Assembly: GCA_038363925.1 (NCBI GenBank)
Contig: JAQQWL010000006.1
Location: 166,501 to 230,500, forward strand
Origin: Apiospora phragmitis
Lineage: Eukaryota > Ascomycota > Sordariomycetes > Amphisphaeriales > Apiosporaceae
DNA: 64,000 bases
Direction of reading: 5' to 3'
Positions 1-12,176 of this stretch are shown in pieces (the stretch's first letter is position 1; each line of letters begins with the position of its first letter). The translations under genes were made by a program, and so were the position numbers. The notes below the pieces were generated by a model, which was not told the origin of the DNA, did not search any database, and saw nothing but the letters and a program-made list of their open reading frames with translations.

Positions 1-3000
1 GGCGTCCACCACGAGCGGGTATAGCCGCAGCATGTGCTTCCGCGACTCGCTCTCCACGTTGGCGCAGTCCGGTATGGCCTCGCTCTCGCTCTTGAGCTCC
101 ACCAGCCGCTCCAGGATCCGGCTGAGCTCCTTCCGCTGCGACAGCGGCTGCGGCATCTGCCCCCTCAGCGGCTGGTCCGCAATGTACGCCCGCAGCGTCA
201 GCGCCGCGCGCAGGATGAGGTACGGCGCCGTCGTGCGCGCCAGTCGAACATGGAGCGAATGCGGCGCCTCCGCCCCCGCCTCCTGCAATGAAGGAGTCCC
301 CGCCGGCGGAAACGCTGGTGTCGGGGGTTGCACCATGATCTGCGGCGTCGATGCTTCGTCGTGGCTCATAACCAGGGAGAAGAGCTCGTCGAGGCAGACA
401 TACGCCATCCTTTGGCGGTAGGTAGGTGTCGCATCGACTGTACGACCAGACCGCGGCTTGTACACGGTTGCCAAGCCGTGGCCTTCGGGAATGTGGCCGT
501 ATATGATTTTGGACTCGGCAGGCGCCGGTGCATGTATGATGGAGATTCGGAATAATGACTCGGCGTAGAGCTTTCGCGTCATATCAGGCACGACCTCGGC
601 GCCCATGGAAGGAGTAGCCAACTCGCGAAGCTTGTTGAAGGAGGATATATCAAAGTCTTCATCTTCGGCAAGGTTGATGCGTTTCGCCGGCACATCACAG
701 TCAGCGCTGGTGATGCCGTTGGCTACGGTGACGATCATGCGCCAGATGTCCTGCAACATAGATCGTGGTACGTCTAGGTGGCGGAGCTGCTGCATGGTGG
801 CCCCCAAAATCGTCAACGTCGACATGGTGGCTTGTTTCCATGGCTGTATCGATTTGGTAATGGTCGTAAACTGGTACTTCAGTACTATGGGCTTCGAGAG
901 CGAGGTCAACGCTGCTAGAAACGCACCACTGCTGTAAATGTCCAAGTCCGAGGCATGCCCAACAATAAACGACTCGAGCATCAGCATGCTCGCTTTCGAC
1001 ATGGCAACATAGGTACGTTTCTGTGTTCTGCGCGGCTGCGCGCCAATGTCATCATCAAAGGCCAAGGAGACAAACTCTGATGCTTGCTTGATAAGAGCAG
1101 ACGGGACTCCGGCTATGTCCGTCCTCAGCATCTTCAAGACGTCAAGGATCTGGCCTTGTAAAGGCGTCACGTACTCGATATCGGCCACGAAAGATCCCGG
1201 TGATGCCTGCTGCATTGCCTCTCGAAGAAGTATCAGCATGCGGGAAACCCGTTCCAACGCCAAGTCTGATTGGATGAGGCGGTAGACATCGCGCAGGGCA
1301 GCAACGTAGGCAAGCAGGCAATTCTGGTTGTCCAGGGCCTTGGACTTCTCAGTCGGCTGGGAGATAGGTATGCCACGGGCCCACAGGTCCCAGGCCAGGT
1401 CGATGGTCGTCTTATTGAAGTTCTGCTTGGCACCGTTTTGGCTTTGGGAAAGGATCTGAGTCAAGGCCTTGAAGGTGGCCGTGTTGATTTCGAGAACCTG
1501 GAAGTCGAGCAGGGAGGCAAAGTGTCCCAGTAACTGTTGCCAGTACGAGTTAAACGTGGGATGGACTGTGAGAACATCCAGGTAATTAGCAAGCAAACCC
1601 GAGATGCCATTGATGACCACAACAGCCGTATCGTGCCATTCAACCCGCTCCTTCTCTTCCACCTCCTGCTCGCTGACGGAACCAAGCTGTTCCTCTACCG
1701 AGGATAGAAGCCGGAAGATAACCGACTTGATGCATATTGCCCATCCCTCGGGGCTCAATCGATCGCCGTAGGCATCAAATATCCGTAGCAGAGTGTGCGT
1801 CGCGCCTTGAAGCTAGTCAGTATATGATTTTGAATCCGCGTTGAGGTAAAATACGTACTGTTCCTGAGTTCCAAACGGTCGTCGGCAGTAACATTGGTCA
1901 GCCGTAGCAATAGCAACATCCATAGTGCAGCATCAGACGATGGGTTCCTGTGAATCTGCAGCCTTTGCCGCCAAAGCGTCGTCATCGACACCCCCGACTA
2001 GGCTGTCGGTAATGGGCAGAGACTTGTTCTTTCCCGATAGGAAATCGGACAGCACCCAGAAGAAGGTCACAGTCTAGCGCTGTTAGTCTAGCACAATATT
2101 TAGGAGTAGGGGGAGCCCTACCGTGAGAGCAATGTTCAGGTCGTCATCTTGAGAACAGAACTTGTACAGGGTATCAACAAGAATGAGGAAGCAGGAGTTG
2201 GGAAGTGAGGACAAGAAATCGGAGCTGATAAGCTGGAGAGAACTGAACGACGACCGGATAAGCTTGCTCGAACGGGTGAGAACGAGGCTGGACTGCGAGT
2301 CCATGCCCTTATTCGTGTCATCGGCAAATCGCTTCTTGATGAAAATGCTACCAATGATTTCGAAAGCGACATCCCAGCCACTGATGAGAGTCTCACCGCT
2401 GTCATCCAGGAGACTCTTCAACCCTTCGAGTATAACCTTGTGAATGTCTACATCGGTGGCGTAGTTGGTGATGGACGAGATACGCTCCTCTTTTTGTAGC
2501 GGCAAGAGCGAGTCTCGCAGTGCCTCTAACAGACGCTGTTGAACCTTGCTCCGAAGTTGGTCGCCGAGATTGTCAGCAACCTTGGCTGCGTTCAGGACAA
2601 GGTCCACGAGAATGTCAGCTGCGCGTCTCCGGACCTGAGGGGACGCAGGAGCTGAGCAGAGCATGTTGACGAGTTCCGAGGTGAAACGAGTCCAGCCTGA
2701 GAGCTCTGGGTTGTAAGAGAGCAGCCTATCAATGTTGATGTTTGCTACATCGCCCAGCTTTGCTAGGGCGAATTGGTCCTCTATATTGGGGCTGACGGCT
2801 GCTTGCGTGGAAATGCTGAGCATGCGCCGATGCTGACCAGTTGGTGTTCGCAAACCCTGCGCTGGAGGCGTCAGGGTTTGTGAGGGGGGCGAGTTGGGTC
2901 GACTCGAAGATTCTGATGTGTCGTCGGGTTGCCGCTCCAGTAGGTTGCAGATAGCATCGACGACCTCGAGAAACGGCTCGTTCGGGAAGTCAACCGTGCT

Positions 3001-5460
3001 TTCAAGCAGTCTCGTGCCGGCGGTCTTTACTTGCTTCACCTCGGTGCCGAAATTGGCTAGCAGTGAGTTGGCTTCACTCTCTGCCCTGGAATCCTGGCCT
3101 TTCGTGGCTATGGGCGTGCGACCAGCAATCTCGCCAGTCGAGAAGAGAATAAAGTCAGCCTGCTGCATCGTTTCTAGCACTATTCTCCACGAGGATCCCA
3201 GTGTTGGACCCAACGCAATGCCCAGGTTGAGAAGAGCACGCAGGCAAAGAAGGTTTCGAGTATTAAGGGTCTGAGGGATCGAATTGGCATCCAATGAAGC
3301 CTGCCTCTGCCGCTCGCCAGCCGCACCGACTGGTGTGACTAGATTCTCCACGCTGAGAAGCCCTCGCGCGTTTCCGAGAATGCCGTTGGGAGTCTCCGTC
3401 GCAGGCGTGGAGACTATTGGCTTGGAGGAGCCAGCTCCGAGACAAGCCGTGAAGACATTTGGTGGAACAGCCGCCTTGCCCAGTGTAGTAAGAAAGGCAT
3501 CACGCGGGGTGGCGAGTTGCAACAGTCCAGCGACGTGCGCGAATTTTTGAAAAGCCCGAACAAGGCCATGGTAATACTCAGAGTCCAGTGCCGCGTAGAG
3601 GAATGTAGAGCAGGTGGCCAGGATCGCCGGCCAGCATTCATCAACCATCTTAGCACATATTTGTACTTCCTGGTGCAGTGGGTGGTCCTTCAGAGCAAGT
3701 GGGTTAACGGGTAGGGGGTTTCTTTTGAAAGAGCCCGACCTTTCCAGAGAATTCAACGTGGCGACCCTATCTAGATTTGTTTTGTAGGGCTCGCCCTCAT
3801 CCTCCGCTATGGTTGCTGGCGAGCTCCTCTCCGTATCAGAGATCTTCGGTCGTCTGCCGGGAACGTCCCTCTCCAGGGACGGTGAGTGGCAAAATGAACT
3901 TGGCCAGGCCTTCGGAGAGAGAGGTGATGCAAGACAGGGTCAAGGCATACACATATGACTCTGGGATGGTCGGAGGATCGGTCTTGTCCAGTTGGTCGAT
4001 ACAGGGCACTCGCATCGTACTGAACTGAGAGCTGATGCCGGTATTGGAGCCGTCGCTGACGGAGCCACTGATAATACCAGTCACACCACTGGCCTCCAGC
4101 ATCGCCTGGTCGGTCGAGCTACCAAGACTACCATATGGATTTGCTACGGGGATGGTAGATTGATGAGTGAGGCCAATGACGGCGGGCTTCTCCTTGCTGA
4201 TCCGAACAAAGGCTGCGGTGAGGGTTTTGAGCGTGTTCTTCTGCCCCTCTGTGCCATCATAGAGCATGTATATTTTGCGGAGCAGGCCGGGCTCCCCAAA
4301 GATGCCGCGAAAAACCTCCATGCATAGTGCCCTTCTCCACAAAGCCGTGTCCGGGTCGAGTAGATGGGTCAGGATCTCTAGTGCTTCACCCCCTTCGCCG
4401 TGCAAAGTGTTCAAGTGCCTCCGGAGTAAGGTGTACAGTATGCGGACCAGTCGGACAGAAGTAGCAAAGTTGACCTTGCTGGAGAGAGCACTGATGAGGA
4501 ATGGCATCACCCTGGCCCGCAACACGTGCGCCTGCTCGGGATGTGTCGAGAAGATGGCAGCGTGGTTGGTCAGGACCGATTCTATCAGCTCTAGACCGAA
4601 TGTCTGCGGCAGCCCTGTGAAACGGAGATACTCGGGTCTCTGATTTTCCGTCATGAGGCAGATGTCGTTAAAGATTCGATAAGCATCCATGGCGGCGGAT
4701 GGCAGCTGCACCGTGCCGTCCTGGGTGGGGCCTCTCCCACATAATTGGCCTCGGTGGCGGACCTATCCTCGACGACCACCTTGTCGAAGACAGACACGAC
4801 CAGTTGCTGCAGAGTTGCAGCCGATGTGTTGTTGACGATGGCATTCTTGCTGGACTGCAGGATGAAGCAGATGTTGAGGGCAGTGACAAGCAAGTCGCCT
4901 CTGATCTCAATCGCATAGTTTTGCAGGAGAGTCGGCAGGGCTTGTAAGATCTTGAGCTGCACGTCGAGCCCGGCAGAGGTGGCCTCGCGCAAAGCTTCCA
5001 GAACTGGACTGAGCTTGGAGCGTGGGAGAGCGCTGCTCATAATCAGCCTCAGAAGGCATACAATGGCGATGCCGGTGAATTTTGCATTTTTGCTGCCACA
5101 TGCGATGATAAAGGGATTTACGAAATTGATCCTCTGGGCCAGCTCTGAGAGATTGTCAGCAGGCGTACAGGGCCAAAAAAGCATATGAGAGAGGATCAAT
5201 AAATACCAGCAGCGATCTGAGATTCATTGGCCCCTCGGATGCCCTTGAGTTCCTCGAGGGATCTTTCGGCGGCCTAGATTGCAGGCATTATTGAGTCAAT
5301 AAAGAATGCCCATGAGAAAAGGCAGAAACTGCTAGGCAACAGGCCAGCCGAGTTGAGAGGGGGAAAGGGGGCAGATACTCACCTGGCGGAGGTCATTGTG
5401 TTTCCGTTTGCTCTCCTGAACCAGGTTGGTGAGCTCGGAGGCTAGGAGCTGCGTGGTCAT
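1..5460 (-). CDS. MON2: MON2 homologue, Golgi/endosome trafficking scaffold (C-terminus off the left edge)
   Basis: Large Sec7/BIG-related protein without a Sec7 domain; in yeast it works with Neo1 and Dop1 on Golgi/endosome membranes. Exons read 5460-5383, 5273-5207, 5144-2122, 2073-1859 and 1805 to the edge, with GT-AG introns and compatible phases. The N-terminus (MTTQLLASEL) and the NFVNPFIIACGSKNAKFTG segment are the conserved DCB region; RFTGLPQTFGLELIESVLTN is the HUS-like block; LERSGSFKRNPLPVNPL and DAALWMLLLLRLT follow in the expected order. Translation stays open to base 1, so the gene continues beyond the window. Three single-base frame breaks interrupt it: one in the G run at 4727-4730 (one base short), one near 3840-3885 and one near 1935-1990 (each one base extra or two short). 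Frame and intron phases close perfectly if these are treated as indels, so I favour sequence error over a pseudogene. Family identity is secure; the exact protein is not. Confidence 0.9.
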
Positions 5461-6264
5461 TTTGCATGCTTCGCTGGGCCGAACTCCATGGGGCCACCAA
5501 GCCAGCGCTTCTTTCTTTGTCTACCAATCTGCAAAGTAGCAGCAGGAGGTCCCAGCGATATGTATGTACAGCAGGGAGATAATCGACGGGGAAGAAAAGG
5601 AGCTGGCTTGTTGTTCAACTCCCAGTTGCTGCCGTCTCACAGGTCAGTCTTCATTCCCATGGCCAGCTCCACCATTGGAGAGATTACCTAATCCTGGCTG
5701 GGACTTTGAAGCTACAGAAGGTGAGCAGGTACATGTACCTAAACAACCCCGCCATGGGCCATCTTACACCACCAAAACAGCCTTGAACACAGCCCTCCTT
5801 CGTTAGGTGCGCAGATACCATCGATTCGGACAGAGACATTAGTAGGTCGCCGCCTCGCATCAATTGATTGCTTCCTTGCTTCGCTTCGCTGTCGCAGGGC
5901 AGGACTTGGAAGATAGTAGTCCGGATTCTTGCCTTTTCTTCCAGTCTGTCGGTTTCTGCAATCACCAATATCATTATCATCATTGCCGCCGTCCGATTTC
6001 TGCCTGAAGCAAGCTGCTATCTCAGGTAAGTCATGTCCCTACAACGGAATGATGCCTGGCGCTATGTTGGATTAAACGGGATCGGATTCTAATCGCATCC
6101 ACACAACACTCTAGAGATTCCTAACCTAACCGCCGAACCACTCTCGACACCAGTCTCGATTTCCAGGTAGCCGGTAGCTGGGCTACATATCTACTACTCT
6201 CTCTTCCCAATCCGACGCCTCGCACACAACCACACTTACTTCATACCGACTTTATACCGACAAC
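5461..6264. other. Divergent promoter region between MON2 and MMS2
   Basis: About 800 bp shared by two outward-facing genes. Contains the 14-bp palindrome AGGTACATGTACCT at 5727-5740 and a pyrimidine-rich leader before MMS2. No other gene is seen. Confidence 0.6.
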
Positions 6265-6842
6265 ATGGGCGCCAAGATTCCTCGCAACTTCCGCCTCCTG
6301 GAGGAGCTCGAGAAGGGCGAGAAGGGCCTCGGCACTGGTGGGTTTACATACTGGCTGGCCGGCTGCGGCTGGGTTTGCGATACAAGCACACTCGCTGATT
6401 TGATAAAATAGAGGCGTGCAGCTTTGGTCTGGCTGATTCGTCAGACATGTTGATGTCGGACTGGAACGGTACCATCTTGGGCCCTCCTCATGTACGTGTC
6501 CCTTGCAACACTCTCTGGTCCAACTCGGCTGAAGAATCACGTTTGGGCTGACCATAATATACCTAACAACAGAGCGTGTTCGAGAACCGCATCTACGGGC
6601 TGAAGATGCACTGCGGCGAGCAATACCCCGACCAGCCACCCACCATACAGTTCATCCACAAGATCATCCTGCCCTGCGTCCAGGAGGCTGACGGCAAGGT
6701 CATCCCCTCCAAGCTGCCGTGCTTGGCCAACTGGAAACGTGAGAACACCATGGAAACCATCCTGATCGAGCTGCGACGCTTCATGGCCAGCAGCCAATGC
6801 AAGAAGATACCTCAGCCCCCCGAGGGAACCACGTACAACTGA
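6265..6842 (+). CDS. MMS2: MMS2-type ubiquitin-conjugating enzyme variant (UEV)
   Basis: Three exons, 6265-6337, 6412-6491 and 6573-6842, give 140 residues, the usual UEV length. The protein opens with KIPRNFRLLEELEKGEKGLG and carries MSDWNGTILGPPHSVFENRIY and the C-terminal KKIPQPPEGTTYN, all hallmarks of Mms2/Uev1. UEVs keep the E2 fold but lack the catalytic cysteine. By family knowledge this protein pairs with Ubc13 to build Lys63-linked ubiquitin chains in error-free post-replication repair. The start is the only ATG giving the family N-terminus, and CT/AC-rich leader sequence precedes it. No frame breaks are seen, unlike several neighbours. Confidence 0.95.
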
Positions 6843-7354
6843 TTCGGGCATTTGGATACCGGGTGATGCAGGAATCATTAAGAAACTAGGAATGCGCCTG
6901 GCCATGGTCCCCTACATTACTACACGCCTCCCTCCTCCCAGGGAGGGGTACTGCACTGGCCATGGTGTTTCTTGTTCCGACTCCGCCTAGGCTAGACTAA
7001 TAGTATTAGAGCTTATGGCGAGGTGTTTTAGACAGCATTCTTCATGATAGCAGGTGTCTGGCAAGATCAGAGTTGGTCGATTGAATCAAAGCACTGCCGT
7101 CACACTCTGCCTACGTTACACACCTTAGGTCCGTACCTACATACATTGATGTAGGTTACTTACCTCTCTAGGTACTTACACCCACCTACCTGTAGTCCCG
7201 TACATGCCATAATCTGCGCACGTGATCCTAGGCGGAATGGTTCCGCACTTCCTCCAATTGACGTTTCTGCCAAACCTTTCCATCCTCAGTACTCCCTCGA
7301 CCAATTTGATCGATACACTTCACCGTTCTGCTCGCCCACCTCTCCCAGTTTCCA
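6843..7354. other. MMS2 3' region and LYR-gene promoter
   Basis: Contains repeated CTACCTAC/GTAGGT short motifs at 7130-7200 and a CT-rich leader. No coding signal. Confidence 0.5.
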
Positions 7355-8566
7355 ATGCCGGTCAAATGGACTTCAAGTAGTCAGTTCGTTCCGGCGCGAA
7401 ACTCGCGCCATCGCACAGCATGTAAATAATCATCTTGTTCACTCCCCCTCCCTAATTCATGTCGTCTCCTCCAAATAAAATGCTAAAACCCCGTGACACC
7501 AGGCCTGGCCCTCTACAAAGCCCTCCTCACCGTGGCGCCCAAGGTGTGCCTCCCGACGGACCTAGCGACGGCCTGGGGCACGAAATATAACCCCGTCTCC
7601 CACCATGTCCGCAACGCCTTCCGCAGGAACCGCGCCGACACCTCGCCCCGCCTCGTATACCCTGCCCTTCAGGCCGGCTACCGCATGCTGGCTCTTTTGT
7701 CACGCGCCGCCGCCGCCCCGCCGGAACACCCGCCGAGCCCTTCCTCCCCCTCACCCGAGCAAGCCGCCGTCGAGGCTTTCCTGCGCGCGCGCCTGTCGGA
7801 GCGCAACGCGACTCTGGCCGCCAAGGCCCTCCACCCGCCCAACAGCCGCAACCCCCGCAAGCCGACCCCGGTCCCCCACGAAGCCACGCGCCCGCTCCTC
7901 GTCCGCGTCTCGCCCCCTCCGACTCCCGAGGATCCGTACCCGACCCCGAAATACGCCGCCCCGAGCCGGCCGCTGCCTCGATCGGAGCTGCAGGGGACGG
8001 GGCGCCGGCAGATCCCGCGCCTCGAGATGGCGGGCGACTTCCCGTTCCTGCGCCTGACGAAGCCCCAGCCGGCCCTGCTGTCGCGCGTCCTGCACCAGAA
8101 GATCAAGAAGCGCGTCGAGCGGATCGCGGCGTGGACGCAGTTCAAGGAGGAAGACATGCTCGACGCCCAAGAGGAGGACGACTGGGAGCGCGTGCTGGGA
8201 AAGCTGTCTCTCGCCAAGAAGGTGAAGCGACAAGAGACGACGGTGCGCCGCGAAAGCGCGCGGCTGTCCCAGCGTCCCAATACCGTTGCTTCCATTGAAG
8301 GTGACGCCGAGACGTACGAGACCACGATTCGGGAACACGGACTGCAGCACCTCAGCGACGTCCTGAACCATGAGCGCGAGGATTCTGTGGCTAGAGCTGA
8401 CGCCATGCGAGACTTGATCAAGGCGGAGACGGAACTACGACTACGGGAGAAAGAAGATCGCCGGCTTGAGCGCCGTAGGATCTGGGAAGGACAAAATATC
8501 ATCATCGACGGGGACGAGGTCGGCGAGGGGTCCGAGATGATGCTTGCTGGACGAGGAGGGGAATAA
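7355..8566 (+). CDS. LYR-motif-like protein with long charged C-terminus
   Basis: Two exons, 7355-7421 and 7503-8566, joined in phase 1, give 376 residues. The first exon ends in RHRTA and the second begins CLALYKALL, so the intron splits the family motif. The motif is LYK instead of LYR, followed by a downstream Phe in HVRNAFRRNR, as in complex-1 LYR proteins. LYR proteins are small mitochondrial assembly factors that bind acyl-carrier protein. Here a Pro/Ala-rich middle (about residues 90-190) and a long basic/acidic helical C-terminus (about 230-370, many Arg and Glu) make it far larger than classical members, as in fungal LYRM2-like proteins. The family assignment is an inference from the N-terminal motif; function is not established. 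Confidence 0.6.
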
Positions 8567-8979
8567 ATAGGAAGAGATTTAGGGGATCAAGGACTTTATC
8601 GGTCACTTGACCACATCTATCCGCAGTGGATGGGCACAGTATGCAATGAAGCTATCAGTGAAGCTCTTGAACCCAGCTTGTGTTGTATTGCGGATATAAG
8701 ATAAAAACAAGAACCCGAGATATGTATATTACCATCAGCCCCGCACTGCCAGCTGTATATCCCTTGATATAACCCCATTCCATGGCTTTCTACAGTGAAG
8801 TAAAAGAATCATACCCCCAGCCACCTTCAGATAAGTAGGTCCTAACTCCGGAACTCCGTCGCCAAAGCACGCAGAAAAGTGAGAAATAAGTCATGCTTTC
8901 AAATGGCTCCTCCTCGCCCGGTAATTTATTTATAAGCATGATTTTGTCGGAGGCAGAGTTGCTGCATCATCATCAGATA
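8567..8979. other. Convergent 3' spacer
   Basis: Sequence between the LYR-like gene and the bZIP gene, AT-richer than the genes, with no supported coding region. Confidence 0.5.
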
Positions 8980-11066
8980 TCATACTGAGCTGGAATCTGT
9001 GACACTGGCCCAGAATGCCAAGTCCACATCTTTAGGTCGAATCCCCGGGCTGCGTCCCAGGCAGGTCATCTTAATGATCAGCTCTGTCACATCGTCCAAG
9101 TCAGTCAGCAGCGGCGCAAGCAAACAGTCGATGCAGGAGATACTCACGATGCAGGAACTCATCCACGTCGATTCGCCAACTTCTCTTAGTAGCACCATGA
9201 TGTCCCGATGGGCCCGTCGGATTACTCGAATAATTCGATCCAGCCATCTCTACAGGGAAACCCAGCACGTTCGGGCCCGGGAAGGGATGAGTAGGGAACA
9301 CCGACATAGTAGAAGCGGCAGAGCCCGTCGGCGGGAAATGGCCAACAGCGCTGTGCTCATGAGCCCAAAGCGACGCACCGGCAGTGTTTGGTGTCGCTGA
9401 GATGGCATCAGGGCGAGACACCGGACTCGTGAGTCGCACCGATGCTACCACCGTGGCAACTGGCGTAGGGTCCAGACCCGAAATGCTATCTGTGCCTGTT
9501 CCTGCCCCAGGTGCCGTGCTAGACGACGCATTCCGGGCCGCGAACTGTGGTCGGTCGTCTTCATTCTGAACATGTGAAGGGGGAGGTCCAAACGCGCCAT
9601 CTTCTAGCTCGACAGTGTGATGGTCGACGGCCGGTGGAATCTCGACTCCATTGTGCATCAAGTATATCTGAACCTCGTCCGGGTCCCAGAACTGCCCGTC
9701 AAACCCGGGCAGATTTATCTCCCCCCAAGACTCACGAGGGTTTCCCTTATCTTGCCCATACGAGGATCCATGGGGCCCATGGTGAAAGGATGATCATCCT
9801 TGGGTCGGCTGGGTAGACCACGCATAGTGGAAGAAACGTGTTCATTCGCCTCATTGGCCGGGAAATGGGTACCGATGCCGCCAAGCTGCTGGAAAGGGTA
9901 GCCATGATTGAACAAAGACTCTCGTTCGGACCGGGTGAGAAGGCCAAGGGTCCGTTCCCTAATCTGCTCAAGAGTCTCAAATAGGCGCGCAAACCCGAAA
10001 ACACGCAGGATCGTCTCGGAGGGCGGATCCTTCATGGTGATGAGCCGCGCGGCACGCTGCAGGGCAGTTCGATGAAGCCGACGCGCGAATGACTGCTCTT
10101 GATAGGCAAGGGTGCTGGGGCTTGGTAAAGAGGCCCATGGGGATGGCGTCCAAGAGTGCATACCGTACGATGGGTTGAACGACAACTGCGGTGCGAAGCT
10201 CGCATTCTGAGACGTCGGCTGAGCGATAACCTCGTACCCAATGGGTCCTGGGGATGGGAGCTGGGGCCGTCATACAAGCTCGGGTAGAGCTGCTGCCCTC
10301 GTGGAGCCGCCTCGGCCTCATCGACTGGCTCGTGGGTGACCATGACGCCAGCCCAAAGTTGCTGAGTGGAATCAGGTCTTGCAAATGTCTGCTTGATGGA
10401 GCCGCCGTTACTGTCGACGTTCTCGCTAGAACTGACAGAAGGGACCGATTGGCGACGCGGCTCGCCGGGCAGATGGGTGTCGTCAGTTCCGCCTTCAGCC
10501 GACGAGCCATCATAGTCGTCGTAGACGTCGTCGGATTTGGATTTCTTAGCCATCACTTCCAACCTCAGAAGCTTGCGACCCAATGCGGACTTGGCATCCA
10601 GGAGGCCACTGCTGGAGGCATACTCGAGAACATCCTGGTAAGCTTGGGTCATCTGGTGGTTGGTTGCCTTGAGGCTCTCCACCTTCTCTCCAAGTTGGTG
10701 ATGGCGCTCTCCTTCCGATCGCGATAAGCTCTCTGAGCCAACCGGATCTGAGTGCGGCGGCGCTGGCGGGGAGTTAGTACAGGCACACTTCAGCTCTAGC
10801 TGCGGCAACGGAGAACCTGCCTCTTGGGGGGTCTGGTCGGTGGTGTCCAGCCTGGGCCGACCTCGAGCACGCTTCTTCTCCTCGTCGGGCTCGTCATGGT
10901 CGACGGATGGTTGCTTTCGGGCCCTCTTCTTGGGAATCGTCTTCCCTCCCACGGACGATATGGCCTTTTTCATGGCGGGCCCATTGCTGGCAGCTCGTTG
11001 GGCGCGCCGGCCATCGTCATACCTCTCGGCGCTCAGGATGGCCAGATCCGGGCCCATGACGCGCAT
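8980..11066 (-). CDS. bZIP transcription factor with fungal C-terminal regulatory region
   Basis: Exons 11066-10821, 10762-9148 and 9083-8980. The basic region RRRTQIRLAQRAYRDRKE sits directly after an RGRPRLD AT-hook-like lead-in, and a leucine-zipper-like helix follows. The C-terminal half has the block FARRLHRTALQRAARLI and ends with LGRSPGIRPKDVDLAFWASV, a pattern of fungal bZIP regulators. Intron 1 (10820-10763, 58 nt) has a GC donor (GAG then GCAGGT) and a good CTAAC branch site; phase 0 joining restores the basic region exactly. Three one-base deletions are needed, near 10688, in a C run near 10265, and near 9745-9765. With them the length is 655 residues and all phases close. Two ATGs lie close together (11066 and 11057); the first is chosen. 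Confidence 0.8.
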
Positions 11067-12176
11067 CGTGGTGCCAAGATGCCGGTTGCGTAACGAGTGT
11101 GTAGGTATGTAACACACTGGCTGGCCCTCAATGTGGGGGGGGGTCCCTGGTGGACACGATGAAAATCCGGGGAAGCGTGGAGTCGTCCACTGACGAAGGC
11201 GGGCCCCGCGAGTTCGCTACTGTAGTGGGAGAGCTAGCCTACCGAAACGCGCTTGGTGTTCTTGGATGAGACAACAGTACGGTACAATCGGATGGCTGCG
11301 TTGCTCCTGTCGCAATCCTGAGGCCATCCGAAGTCCAGAAGCTGAAACTCGGTCACGACTGATGGTACTCCAATCAATCAGTAACGAGCCATACTGTCGT
11401 CGCGGTTGTTGGAAGCTGATGGATGGAGGGTTGATTAGTAATGGGCTGTGAGACTTGACGATCGATGTGGGGTTTTGAATGTTGGGATTTGGGGGTGGGA
11501 GCAGAAGTGGGAGGGGGTCCGACCCTGGAAAAACGATCATCAGGCCAGCCTTGTTGTGTGGCTTGTTTGATTCTGCCAGGACCCTTAGGTACGGGGGAAT
11601 ATCCCTCAATGGCGGGACATGCCACTGAAGCCCCCTAGCTGGGTTCTTGCATCTTCCGCTCGTCAGGCCTACATGTACATACTGGCTCTGCACTGGCTTG
11701 CATGGCTACCATTCACTATGTATATAGGTATGCATCCCTACATACGTGCCCATATCTTACCCCGGGCCAGACGCAAGGGGGACGCAGTGCGTGATCTACC
11801 TACATAGTAAGTCTAAGTGAATCGAGATCCCTTGCAAAAGTGACCCCGACACGAACACCCAGGCTGGATACCAACGAGTCGCAAGCCACAGCCTGTCTGC
11901 CTGCCAATTATTCCATTCTACATCACTACTTACATAATCAGTTATTCCGTTATCCCATCACAGACCACCTCTCCATTTGATGGGAACTGTCACATCAATT
12001 GGAGTACATGTAGAAGACAGGGCGTCAATACCACGTTACACTGCATAACATGTGTCTAAAAAAAACAGTTATTTCTTAGGTGATGCCACCACTACACATC
12101 GTCCTTGTTACCTGCGAAGCCACTATTAGAGATGCCAGCTACACTCCTCCGCTACTCTCCCGTCTTCATCCCGTCA
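11067..12176. other. bZIP promoter and GGPP synthase 3' flank
   Basis: Holds a run of nine G near 11136, TACATGTA at 11670-11677 and 12005-12012, and stacked TATGTATATAGGTATG-like sequence near 11718. No gene is supported. Confidence 0.5.
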
